Assembly (NCBI GenBank): GCA_911728455.2
Contig: OU452229.1
Location: 3,954,574-4,018,573 of the forward strand
DNA length: 64,000 nt
Source of the DNA: Marthasterias glacialis
Lineage: Eukaryota; Echinodermata; Asteroidea; Forcipulatida; Asteriidae
Direction of reading: 5' to 3'
The notes under the pieces were generated by a model, which saw only the letters and a program-made list of their open reading frames with translations, did not search any database and was not told where the DNA came from. Position 1 is the stretch's first letter; each line of letters begins with the position of its first letter. The translations under genes were made by a program, and so were the position numbers. Below, in pieces: positions 39,301 through 53,009 of the stretch.

Positions 39301-42300
39301 GGCTGCACAGGCTTTATGCTCCCCAGGGAGCTGAGATGGTTTAAGAAATTAAGTGAATGGCCCAGGGGTAATAATGTTCACTCGCAAAAAATTGGCACTG
39401 TATAAATTTCCACAAATGACTTTAAAAAAATTCAGGCAAAATATGTCAGCAAAAGAACACATTTGAGTAAAAGAAATGCAAAATATTAATAACAAAAATA
39501 ATTTTCTACCCCATAGCTCTGATCGCTGAGGTCATCTTGTACTCGGAAGGCTTTGAATCCTCCAAGACCCTGGCCCGTAAAATGACCCAGATGTACAAAC
39601 TGTGCAGTGAGCAGCTGTCCCAGCAGGACCACTACGACTTTGGGATGCGCGCCGTCAAGTCTGTGCTCGTGATGGCTGGAGCGCTCAAGCGTGGTAACCC
39701 CGACCTGGGTGAAGACATCGTGCTCATCAGGGCCCTCAGAGACAGCAACCTGCCCAAGTTTTTGGCTGATGATGCCATTTTGTTTGGGGTGAGTTGTTTT
39801 TGAGCTGAGACTTGACAACCGAATCACCCTTAAAATCGTTGCGGTACCCGCTGCTAAAATAAAGGATTCGAATGGCCTCTAGCTGCCGGGCAATCTCGGT
39901 GGTCTAGTTGGTAAGACATCTGCTCTAGAATGGCAAAGCTCTCAGGTTCGAATCCCACCTGAGCAATATGCCTGTGGGTTTTCTTCACAGAACTCAGGAA
40001 AGTACCGAGTATACAGTGCTTAACACACTTCGGTATATGGGTTAAACACAACCAAAAATTTAATGTCACCCTTGTCAGCTTGTTTACAAAAAGAGTGACC
40101 TTGTACATTCCAGGGCATTTTCAGGCAGGTATGATACTACACTGGCTAGTGATCTTGTCTGGTCTACTCCCTACTTTGTGCATCCTGAGCCTTAACCATG
40201 ATACTCTTCGCAGAAATCCACAGAACGATGCCTGAATTTGATCTCAATTTCTTTTCCAACCCCCCCCCCCCCTCTAGGGCATTTTGTCTGATCTGTTCCC
40301 TGGCTCTGTACTCCCCGAGCATGACTACGGTACTCTGCAGAGCTTCATTGTACAGAGCCTGATAAATAAAGGTCTGCAGCCTGAGGAGTGTATCATTCGC
40401 AAGGTGATCCAACTGTATGAGACTATGATTGTACGTCATGGTGTCATGCTGGTAGGACCCACTGGAGGCGGGAAGACCACCACATACGAGGTAAACAATA
40501 GTTGCACATAATCCTTGTGGCGGTTCAACAAGGTCGTATTTCATAAAATAGCGTACAGTGTAACGTGAGTTTTAGAATGTCAAAATGTCGCATCTCACGT
40601 AAAACAACCCAGATGTACACGTAAAGTCAATGGACGCTGAGATACGGACATTGTTGCGCGGAGCAAGCTGGTGCGAAATACGACTTTCTTGCAGAATTGA
40701 GTTACAACCTTGTTGCACCAACGTGACAATATCCACACAGTTTTCAAGGGTATTGTCACAGCTGCCATCCAAATAAACCCCTGTTAAACCCAAACCTACA
40801 CCCAACCCACCCACCCCTGAACCCCCAAAAGTAAAACAAAATAAATAACTTCCCACCAAAACATACAAAAAAATGGAAAGAAAAAAAAAAGTTTTATCAA
40901 AATAAGTGTCCACATTTTTGTGTGACGGACACAGAGGTCAGTGTGCAATGCTTTGTTTCTCAACAAAAACATGCTTAAAACAAATTTCAAGTGATAACAG
41001 CACATCTTAAAACTAACGCTATTTAATGTGGTGACTAACAGTCGTAAAACTTACACCAGAATGCAATTTTCTAAAGCTCAAAAAAGAGTTCTTAATATAC
41101 AGGAACCGATGCGAGCTCAGAGACACACAGGCATCCAACTTTTCAGCAAACTGATTTCCACGCAAACTGAAAAAGCTTCATGTGCGATGGAGTTTCCTTC
41201 TGTTCCGTGCAATAATAATAATCAAGTTGAATGTCTGAAGCCGCAATATGAACGTGTGTTTTTTTGTTCTCTTCAGATCTTACAAGATGCTTTGACTGAG
41301 TTACACAAGGCGGGTGAGGACAGCCCATACTATCAGCCAGTCAAAACTTACATCCTCAACCCCAAAGCCGTGTCCATGGGAGAACTGTATGGAGAGGTCA
41401 ACAAACTTACCTTGGAATGGCAGGACGGTCTGATGGCCACCATCGTCCGTATTACCTCAGCTGTAAGTAGACCACCAATGTTTTTTTATATATAATTCTT
41501 CCAAATCTGACTGAGTGATGCAGAAATAATCTTGAAAGCCCCAGCTCAGCATTGGTAAACTGACTGTAGGAGCTTCCATTCTTTGCACGAATCAAGATCC
41601 AACCTGTGAAAATTTGAGCTCTTGTCGTTGTTTCATTTGCGAGAAAACGGTAAGAATGCATTCAGCATTTTTCTACGCATTCATTGAAATTTTGACTGAA
41701 GCAGGATTTGAACATGTGACCCCTGGCTTAACAAATATGCGCTCTACTGACTGAGCTATCCAGCCCTTACGTTGACAGTCGCCCTATTTAGTCAATATCT
41801 TTGTTCAGCGGTGCCAGTCAGAAGCCTTCAACCTTTTCTCTCATTCTTTTTATCTTTTTTCAGGAGACTACAGAAGACCACAAGTGGATAGTATGTGATG
41901 GCCCTGTAGACGCCCTCTGGATTGAGAATATGAACACAGTGCTGGATGATAACAAGATGCTCTGTCTCGCTAACAGCGAACGCATTAAGCTTTCCAACTC
42001 CATACACATGGTATTTGAGGTCCAAGATCTGGCCGTAGCCTCCCCTGCCACTGTCAGCAGGTAACATCTTTTGGATTCAAGATTTTCCTCTCAATTTTGT
42101 TTTCAATTTCGATTCAGTGGTACATTTATTTTCGTACTCATTCTGTGGTAGAGCAGTGCCACAACACTGGTCTCCCAGGGTAGTCTTAGTCTTAAGATGA
42201 AAAACACAGGAGTATCCTGTTGGGACGTCATTTCAATCACATGCTTGCAAATCTGCTGCACGCCCAATGTTTTAGCTACTTCCGGCTTCAAAGCTGGCAC

Positions 42301-45300
42301 ATGCTTTGTCTTTAATTTTACCAAAAAATCACCCATTTCATCAGCGTTCAAAAGCAGTTCTTATGACAGAAACGTATGATTCGGAAAAGACCTTAGTCTT
42401 TGCAGATCGTATGTGAAAGCTCATTTCAATTATCAAACTTTTTTTTGCATAGATCATCAAAGAAAAACTAAATCACTGTAACTCCTATCAGTGGAGCCAG
42501 TTTGCGTGAAGTGGGCGTGGCTTACAGTCGTAATTACGTCACACTTACGAGCAGGATACACCCATACAAACGTTAATCTCTCGGATCCAATAGTCGGGTG
42601 CCACTGTAACTCACATTAATATCTGACTTCTCAATTAGATGTGGTATGGTATACATCGATCCCGGGGAGCTGAAATGGATGCCGTACGTCAAGACGTGGA
42701 TCGCAGACTTCAAGGGCAAGGTGAAGGAGGAGACCTTCACCTACATCTTGGAGCTCTTTGAGACGTACGTAGAGGACGGTCTGAAATTTGTCTCCAAGAA
42801 ATGCGTCCAAGCTATCAACCAGGTAATGTGTTCTGAGAAATTATTGCAAAACAAACTGGAAGATGTTCCTACTTTGTCTCATCACAGTGTTATCTCAAGT
42901 CATGTCTATAAAAAAAATATTTATTCAAAAAACCAGTTCTTCTAAATATTTCTTCAAGTTTGGAGTCCGGGGGCCAATTTCACAAAGTGCTAAGATTAAT
43001 CTTAACTGTGTGTAAATCATAATTGCTCAGTAAAGTGTGATGTCACAATCCAAATCACTACGGCAATATTGACAACTTATCTTTGAATGTATCTCAGTGC
43101 ATTGTGAAACCGATCCCTGGTCTCTGTAGCTATCATTGATTTAACAGTTAAATCGCAGCTTATAATCCATCGATGGATCAATTGTGAGTGTTTTTTATTT
43201 ACATTTCTAGTGTTAATGAAACCCTGGATTTTAAAGCACTGTAACTTGAAACCTGAAAACTTTACAGCCTGCATGTCCTTGTTCAGTCAACCAAAGGTTC
43301 ATGAAGTGGGAGGGGGTACCCATTTAAAAAGGAGGCCCCTGATTTGTCGGGGTTTTCACGATGGTAAAAAAGAACTCTTAACAAATGTTGGCTTGACTCA
43401 CCATCACTCTGTCTCCCACCCCTGAAAAAGCCACCACACTCTTCACCGTGATACTTACATGGTATGAAAGAACTAGGACCGAGTGTTGTCTTGACTCACC
43501 AGCCCCTCTGTCTTCCATCCAATCTTCCCAGGTTGACATCAGCAAGGTGAACACTCTGTGCTGTCTGCTGGAGGTGCTAGTCTTCAAAGGTAGCCTGGAC
43601 CTGAGGATGGAGACAAACCGTCTGCACTCGTTGATCTGCACTACTTTTGTCTTCTGCTACCTCTGGTCTGTCGGAGGGAACCTGTTGGAGAGCTGCTGGG
43701 ACCTGTTTGACACTTTTGTCCGCAATCAGTTTGAGGACAATGGGGATGCAAAGGTGAGGCATATTTCTTTTCTATGACAAAAAATTGGTTTTAAGCCCAG
43801 TTAATACTTCACACAAAGGCGAAGCGAATTTTGGTGATGCAACAATTCAGTACGCGCTGTTTTGTCAATTGTGACCCAAAAAAATCTGCTCCGCTTTTGA
43901 CATTCGCGTGAAGTATGAACTGGCTTTACTTGAAAGGTTTCCCCAAAAAGACATTTTATTTTAAGAGACTCTGCAGTGTTCTTTTCCAAAGTTGGGCTTC
44001 TATGTGTTCATATGTCCAAATTTTACAGCAAGATGTTTGCATGATGGGTATGTATCAGGCCAGGAACTGCATTGCTTCTGAAGTCTTTTTCTGGGACTTT
44101 CTGGTTTATGAATGAAAGTGGCGGGAGGTGGCTTTGTATTCACAAGAATCAAAGTTAAGGTCTGCAACTGTAAACTTTTGTTTGAAGCCCATTTACAACA
44201 TTTGAAATTGTCAAAGACCAGTATCCGCACCTCGTGTGACCCAACATGAAATAACAAACCGGTGAAGTTTAAGCTCCATCAGTCTTTAGAGTCATGAGGA
44301 AATCGAGTTTTGGTCTTACAAAATCAAAACTAAGTGGTTACTAATTTCTCAAAAACTGTAGCATTTCAGGCGGAAACATTTGTAAGAAAAGTTCTCCACC
44401 ATGACCATCGTTATACAAACAGGTTATGTGTAAATCTGTAAACATTTATATTTTACCAATGTTTTGCACACACTTTAAGTGTGGAAATTTTACACTTCTT
44501 GAATGATTGTACTTGGGATTATTTCCTGAACGGATTCTTAAACCTTGTGTCTGTGTGAACAGTTGAACTCCAGCGGTGATCTGTGGAGCTGCTACATCGA
44601 CTTTGACACCAAGCGGATGGACCTGTGGGAGAAGATCATCCCAGTCTTCAAGTACAACCCCGAGGTGCCGTTCTTCGACATGCTGGTGCCGACCATGGAT
44701 ACGGTACGCTTCGGCTACCTGATGGAGAAACTCCTCGCTGTCAACCGCTCTGTTCTTTTCACAGGCACCACTGGTGTGGGAAAGGTCAGTTAAATTAATC
44801 GGTAGTTTCTAGTGTTTGCACCCTGGATCAAAAGTTGAAAATCATACTTGTACGCATCGATTCAAGCAGCCTTCTCTCTCAAGCCGCCTCCTCTCTCTTC
44901 TTGTCAGTCCAGCTTTTATCGTCCTCAGGTTTTTTTTTTTATGCTTTTGATTTTTTCATCAGCCATTTACTTGATAATAGCCATGCCAATTTAGATATTA
45001 TTCCTCCCTTTGCATCCACCGTCTGTTTGCTGTTTTGTTTTGTGTTACTTGTTTGTCTTGTCTCCACGTTTGTTGTTTGTCTATCTAGGCTGTCTTCCAA
45101 CAAGCCTTGACTCTTAACCTGACAGCCTCATAATCCCTTTCATTTTGGGCTGTATAGATTAATTTTTTCCCCTTCATTTGCCGTTCTTTTTATTCTTATT
45201 TATGTCATATTTTTGTTTTTTTTATGTTTTCTTTTTCTACAAGAGTAGTATGAAATAAATGTTGACTTGAATTGAATTAGATTGAATTGATTGTTTAAAA

Positions 45301-48300
45301 TTTGTACAATGTTTTTGCTTTTTTAAGTTCCAATGCTGGCATTGACTTTTTTTATAGCTGACCTAAATTCCAATAAAAAAACCCAGTTGCACACACTGAT
45401 TTTGTTGGATTTTAAGTCCTTGGAATGTATTCCAACTTGGAATAAATAATAGTATTTGAAAGGCAAGTCTCCGGTTTCCTAACTTCTTGAGTAAATCCTT
45501 GAAAAGAAAAAAAAAAGTTAATTGTTTGAGCCATACTTTGGGTGACACAAGAATTGTGAAATAGTGTAATAGTGAAAACCTTCAAGATGAAAAAATTCTC
45601 TCGTTTGTATTTGAACTTCTCCTGTAGTCTGTGATTGCCAGAGGTCTGTTGGACAACATCAGTGAAAAGGCCAACTACGTCCCCGTCTTTATGAACTTCT
45701 CAGCTCAGACGACAAGTATCCGCACCCAGGAGATCATAGAGGGCAAGCTGGAGAAGAAGCGCAAGACGATCTTAGGTGAGTAAGGATCGGCAGATAGCAT
45801 TGCCTTCATTTGTGCAGGGCTATTGTATTCCGAACACACTGCGACCATAGGCACAAACATAAATAGGGATAAGATGTTTGGGTTTTTCAACAGGTGATTA
45901 CACTAGCTGAATAATTGCCTGCTAATCAAAGAATTTGTACTGGCCCCTGATCACCTAGCTAGCTCAGTGGTATACTGGTTAAGACATCTGGGGCCAAGTT
46001 CACAAAGAGCTAAGATTGATCTGAAGATGTGTGTCGATGTTCATCGCTAAGCAAGGTGTGGTGTCAGAATACAAATCACTAAGACAATACTGACAACTCG
46101 TCTTAAGATGAATCTTTGTGCTTTGTGAAATCGAGCCCTGGTTTAGAGAGTGTGTAAGGTCCAAGGTTCGAATCCCACCCGAGGTACTTATGGGTTTATT
46201 TTTGGCAGGACTTGGGAAAGCATTGAGTATACAGTGCCTCACATACATCAGCATAGGGCAAAGCTATTTCAGAGGTACATTTACCAAAATGGCTTCCAAA
46301 CTGATTCGCAAATCACTGATGTCTGTTCTTGGATTCTCCCCATAGGTGCACCTGCAGGGAAGCGGATTATCATCTTTGTGGACGATCTGAACATGCCCAA
46401 GCTAGACACGTATGGTTCCCAGCCTCCTATTGAGCTACTCAGACAATACCAAGACTTCAGAGGTCTCTACGACAGAGAGAAACTGTTCTGGAAAGATATT
46501 CAAGTAAGTCTTCTCCAATGAACCTGTCTCTAATAGTGATGAAGTCAGTACACCCTGTAGACAATTTCCTCATGTTGGTGCAGCAATTACATATTTTAAG
46601 TTAGCGTTTATGTGAAACGCGAGTTTTAGAAGTTCAAAAGGTCGTATCTCACGTTAAATAAACTGGATGTACACACAGAGTCAATAGATGCCGAGATATG
46701 ACGTTGTTATATGGAACATGTTTGCGCGAGATACAGCTTTGGTGCAGAACTGAGTTACGACGTTGCTGCACCGACACAACGGTTTATAACCCAAAACCGA
46801 CCTTCATTATTGTTCAGCCATCTTGGTTTGTCTCCCATTCAAATCAAGGGCAAATTAGTCTGGTCCCATACTTGTTAATACACAGTTCCTTGTATAGCGC
46901 TTTTTCACACCAGACGGGTGTCTTAAAGCACTCATTATTTTTACAGAGCGATGTTTGAATTGTGAGACCCATTTATACTGCACTTTATATGGATGTACAA
47001 GGTGATTTGGCGGTGCAGTCTGTAGCCTATAATGCCAGAAAAACCAGGGCAAATCCCTTCTTACAATAATTGCACTGGGTTGCTTTACGCGCATTACACA
47101 ACACAAGGAACCTACGGTTTTACGTCCCATAGGAAAGACAGAGTAATTATGATTTAAAGTGTCTTGCTTAACGACGCAAGTGCCATGAAAGGGACACAAA
47201 CCCACGGTTCAACTTTAAACATCAGAACGAAATTACTATTTTAGACAGGGAATATAATTTGTACGGTGGCAGTGTGATAAGGATCCCTAGACATTCGCTA
47301 TACTCAACACAATTTAATGGAGTGTTTTGATTTGCTTTGTGTCTCTGGTCAAACGCCTGTTATCTTCAAGAAAAAAAAAAGATTAAAAAAACATCAATCA
47401 AAAGATTCATGCTGTAGAAATCACTAAAATAGTTTCAAACTGTGTGAATGAAGGGATCAGTGTTTGTTCAGGTATTCCAAAATTAAACAGGTTATACCTC
47501 TGTGAATAACTGAATTAATTTTTTTATCATCAGGATGTGACATTGTCAGCGGCCTGTGCTCCACCGGGCGGAGGTCGTAACCCCGTGACCCCTCGTCTTA
47601 TGAGGCACTTCAGTATGTTCTGTGTACCTACTGCATCAGATCACAGTCTCAAACACATCTTCATGGTAAGTTTGATCTCTACAAACACGTCAGTTGTCGG
47701 GATTTTTTTTTTTTTGATTTCAGGATTTGCCCTGATTTTAGGATTTTGTTTTCGAAAATTGCCCCCTTTGTCTTCAGACTTTCTTGCAAGACATAAGCCA
47801 AGACCGTGTCCGAGTTAATAATATTCTTCAACGATTCCTGTGTGTTACTGGACAGTGCGTATTTTAGGCAATGCGCACGCGTTTATATGCTCAACTATCA
47901 CCTTTACAACTTGACTCTGAAAATGGTCGACCATAGGCAAACTTTTGCCATGTATGACGTCAGAGCATGGGGGGTCAATAGCAAACTAGGTCCTGTTTTT
48001 TTCTAGAGTCAGTGCAATCAGATTTTAATTCAATTGTAATTTTTTTTTCTTTTTTCTTTTTTCAGTCCATCATCAATGGATTCTTGCATGACTTTCCCCC
48101 TGCTGTGAAGCAGACCTCGGAGGCTATCGTGGGTGCCGCTGTGGAGATCTACGGCCGTATGAGCACTGACCTGCTGCCCACCCCTGCCAAGTCCCACTAT
48201 GTCTTCAATCTCAGGGACTTGTCCAAATGTGTCCAAGGTAAGGCCGAGAAAAATGTTCAGCATCTCCAGCCTATCATTTATGATGTCGGACTGTGTGAAA

Positions 48301-51300
48301 CTTAATCCATAAAAATGTATTAGATGAAATAAAAAAAAATAAAAAAAATCTGAAAGAACAAAACCAAAGATTTAAGGTAATAGATCAATATGGATTTTAG
48401 TTTACAACATGCATGTGTGTTATCTCACTTTCCCTGTGTGTGATTTTTAGGAATGTTTTTATTTTTATAGAACTTATCTTCTACTGAAAGCCAAATCTAG
48501 TCTCTTTTTTTCTCTCGTTCAGTCCAAATTAGTTGAAATACATTAAGGTCCTACAGAATTCAGAGAAATGCAGTGTAAGTTTTAGGATTTATTCATTGAG
48601 AACTTAATAAAAACAGATCAGTTTCAAAGAAGTAAACACTGAAACAGATAGGGAGTGGAGACTTCTCTACAGAGACCTATGTGGAATCATTCCTATAAAC
48701 CCAATGAGGCCTATTAATGCATTACTTAACAAGAACACTTCAAGTACGGATTTTTTTTTAAATAAACCAAGAAGTGAAACTCAAATTTATTGATCGATTA
48801 CTCCACAGGTGTGTTGCAAGCCGACCCAGGAGTGATCCGTGACCAGGTGGGCATCTTCCGTCTCTTCTGCCACGAGTGCCAGCGCGTCTTCCACGACCGT
48901 CTCATCAACCTAGAGGACAAGGCTTACTTCAATGAGATCATGGCTGAGATGGCGAGCAAGCACTTCAGCCAAAACATCGAGCCAGAGTCGTTCGTCACGA
49001 CGCCGATCATCTTCGGCGACTTCATGAAGATGGGAGCGGACGAGAACGACAGATTGTACGAGGACATCGCCGACGCAAACAAGCTCAGGAACGTCTTGCA
49101 AGATGTAAGTCATTGTTTGCTTCTTCTTTTTTTTGCTGTGATCCTGTTCAATATTGTTTATTTTGTTCAATCTTTTGTGATTTTTAAAAGCTTAAAAGCA
49201 ACTTGTCCAGTAGTGAGTTTACTGGCCAGACACTGAGATTACTGGCCTCGGGCCTGTGGTCCAGTGTAAAATTCAAGGCCTGATGGGCAGACAGTAGCCG
49301 GGTTTGGTGTCAATGTAAAGGGGTCTACAGCGCTGAATTCCAGGGGTGGTTAGTGCAGCGTCACCGTGAAACTGGGTCCATCAGGTGAACAATCTTAGAC
49401 AATGTGGCGTGTCGTGGCCGAGTGGTTAGTGCGTCGGACTCAAGCTCTGGTGGCTGAGTCATCGGAGTGTGGGTTCGAGTCCCAGTCATGACACTTGTGT
49501 CCTTGGGCAAGGCACTTAACCATTTTTGCTCTGTAAAAGTTGGGGAGGTAGAGCCTTCTGCTGTACCAGCCAGGCTTCTGATAGATGATACCCAAGCCTA
49601 CATCCTTACGGACTGTAAAGGTGGTTACCCTGTTTCAGCAGGAGTAGGTGGCAACGGCCCCTGGATAAAACAGTTGATTTTGTAGCCCACACCTTGAGTG
49701 GCTTACTGGCCTCCTGTGTCTGGCGACTTCCATAAAAATATAAAAAAAATAAGAAATACAAATACACTTCATTGCACTGACAAAACTAGTTAGTGATCAG
49801 TACTGGTTATTGTTTGTCATCCTAAACGTTACGATGGTCAATGTTGTGTCTTTTCATTTCAGTATCTCGATGACTGCAACATGGCCTCCTCCAAGGAGAT
49901 GAAACTAGTGTTCTTCATGGATGCAGTCCAGCACGTTGCCAGGTGAGTCTCAGACTGGTCCCCTCAAGAAAGGCTTTGGTCTGACAAACCCAATGGTTTC
50001 ATTGGGGAGACATGCAATGACACGCTGTGTAGTGCGCAAACAACATAACTACCAGACGGATAACGACACACGTATGAGCGTGTGGTGTACACACACAGCA
50101 TTAGGGCTTGCAAAAGTTAAGTGGGTCAAACGTACACACATTCTTTTTAACACCTAGTTGTGGGGACTCCCTATTGGTTTTCTATTGTTCCCTTATCTAA
50201 AGAATCCCTCCTTGGGGACAGGGTTTGACAAAGGAAAATGTTGTGGGGACCTTTGTTTCATTGTATAAATGTCCCCCACAATGGTGTGTGTGCCTGCCCA
50301 TCTATTCATGCCTGTAGTACTAGTAGGTTGTAAAGGCCGGTATCTGGTATTATTCGTGCACCTTGATATGACGTCAGATATTCAGGCTAGGTTGAGTCTT
50401 ATCAGTTTACCTTACATCATTGGAACTCTTTTATGGACACTAGGTGGCAGCAGACTTACTGGTTAAATCCTTTGTTCTTATTGTACACGCAAAAAGTTAT
50501 GTAAACAATTAAAACTTGTCTGGTATTTTTACCGTCAGCAGAAGTCTCAGAGTCCGCCATTGCAAATGCTTGAGAGAGAGAGCTTGATTCAGCGTTGATT
50601 CATAATTAGTATGCAATATGTTTGGTGGCAGCCACGTTTTGGTTAAGTATTCGGTAGCTAGCAGATTAGTCTGTATGTGGCAGAATCTGCCTGGTTCAAA
50701 ATGAAAGGCCATCGCTGACTGCTATTTTGTAATTTCTCAGCAAGTCCTTTAGGTTGGTAAGCAATTTCAAGCAGGTAGGTAGTTCTGTGTATAAACTGAA
50801 TCAACATATGAAAGCACTTATTAAATAAAGCTTTTATCATTTTTGGGGGACAGGATTGTGCGAATCATTCGTCAGCAGCGAGGTAACGCACTGCTCGTTG
50901 GTGTTGGCGGTACCGGTAAGCAATCCTTGACGCGACTCGCCGCTCACATCTGCACCTACAAGTGCTTCCAGATTGAGCTGAGCCGTGGTTATAACTACGA
51001 TTCCTTCCATGACGACCTCAAGAAGCTCTACGAGCTAGCTGGAGTGCAGAACCTCAACACCGTCTTCTTGTTCACGGATACACAGGTGACATTCTGAAGT
51101 TCTGTTTCTCAACATATTCTTTTGTTGCTGTGTTTGGTATTATTTAGTCACAGTCGTTTATTATCAACTTCAAGGTTTGATATGTGATTGTTAACGATAG
51201 AAATAAAATGAAAAATTTTAATCTGAAGACTTCTTGACAACTAAGCACCAAGAAATATTTGTGTTGAACTGCTGGAAAATTTCCCCCATTGCTACATTTT

Positions 51301-52978
51301 TATTTTGGTTTGCGAAATAAATCCTTGATAAATAACATTTTAGCAATTTAACATAAGAACTGTCATATCTCTAGATCGTAGTTGAGGAGTTTCTGGAAGA
51401 CATCAACAATATTCTAAACTCCGGTGAGGTGCCCAACCTCTTCGAGGCCGACGAGTACGAACGCGTCATCATCGGGGTGAGGCCGGCCGCTAAGGAAGCG
51501 GGCATCTCCGAGGGCAACCGCGACGAGATCTTCAACTTCTTCATCAATCGGGTGCGTCAGAACCTGCACATCGTGCTGTGTATGAGCCCTGTGGGCGATG
51601 CGTTCAGGTCGCGGTGCCGTATGTTCCCATCGCTGGTCAACTGCTGCACCATCGACTGGTTCACTGAGTGGCCCCGTGAGGCCTTGCTCTCTGTGTCGCA
51701 GACGTTCTTTGAGTCGGTGGATCTTGGCGAGGACGGAATGAAGGTACGGACCCATGGGGTAGATCTTGAGAGTTGTGATCATTAGGTTTTACCACCATTT
51801 CTCTTTCATCAAGAAGAAAAAGAAAAGCAAATGGGATAATAATATTAATAATAACCAGTTCTTATATATCGCATTTCACAATAACGTCTCAATGCGCTTT
51901 ACATCAGTGCCCTGGTCATTGGGCCAATAACATTCCTGTAATCTTTCTCAGCTCCCTCGGGAGTACACAGCCCCCAAACTGCGGTGGCTCTCTGAAGGCT
52001 TTTTCAAATCCTGTCACATGCCTCTCACCTTTAATTATGGGAAGGGACTTGTGCTGCAATGTCAAAAGCTATTGACAAACGGTAAAAACATTCTGGGTGT
52101 TAAAAAAGGCTTGAGTCTGGAAACGTGCTACTCAATCCTTGGATAAAAACCTTTTTATTGTCTTTGAGTTAATTTATTAACTTGCATCGACACAAGTTTA
52201 CCAAAACAAAATCCTTAAAAAAATTGTAGTTATGAAGAAGAGGCTGCGTGATTGACCGACAGCCCCCAACTTCAGCCCCGCCGTTCTTGTTTAATACAAT
52301 GACATTCACCATGACATTCACAATGACAACCCTTTGTCTTCATCTCTATTCTTCCATTCAGAATAAGATTGCTGAGATGTGCGTTGAGATTCACACCAGC
52401 GTGAGTTCCATGGCCGAGCGTTTCTACGCTGAGCTGCGTCGTCGATATTACACCACCCCTACAAGCTACCTAGAGCTGATCAACCTCTACCTCTCCATGC
52501 TGTCGGAGAAAAGAAAGTAAGTTCTTTTTAATAGACGTTAAAGATCATGTCACCAAAGGTCTTTTCCCCCTCCCCCCTGTCTCAGGAATTCGAACCCACG
52601 TCCTTTTTGCATTGTAGAGCAGATGTCTTACCACTAGACCGCCGAGCTTGCCCGATAGCTAGAGGCAGTTCGAATGCTGTGTTGTGGCAGCAGGTACCAC
52701 AACGATTTTAATAGGGCGGTCAGGTTGGCGTAGCTGTACTTTCCTCGCCTTTCACCTCTGGTGTACCCGGTTCGAATCCCGCCAGTCACTATGTGGATTG
52801 GGTTTTCAGTCCCTACCTGATCGCGTGGGTTTTCCCCCAGAGTATTTCTCTGGGGTTTTCCTCCCACCTCTAAAACTGAATATTTTTCTTCATCATCTTC
52901 TTCCCAACAGGCTTCTTCAGGCTTGCGAGCTACAGTGCAGTATGCGCTTTTGAGGAATCCTTGGTTTCATCACCAGAA

Positions 52979-53009
<31 letters not shown>

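Larger units (their letters stand above)
49990..50462 (+). mobile_element. Element family T13, copy 1, interrupted
   Basis: Shares ACAAACCCAATGGTTTCATT, GGCCGGTATCTGG, GACGTCAGAT and ACTAGGTGGCAGCAGACTTA with the reverse-oriented copy at 62026-62333. An extra TGTGGGGAC-bounded segment at 50158-50283 is absent from the other copy. Confidence 0.72.

Noticed and set aside
51414..51782. 122-codon ORF on the minus strand
   Set aside because: Antisense shadow of coding exon 40, which encodes conserved AAA4 motifs on the + strand.
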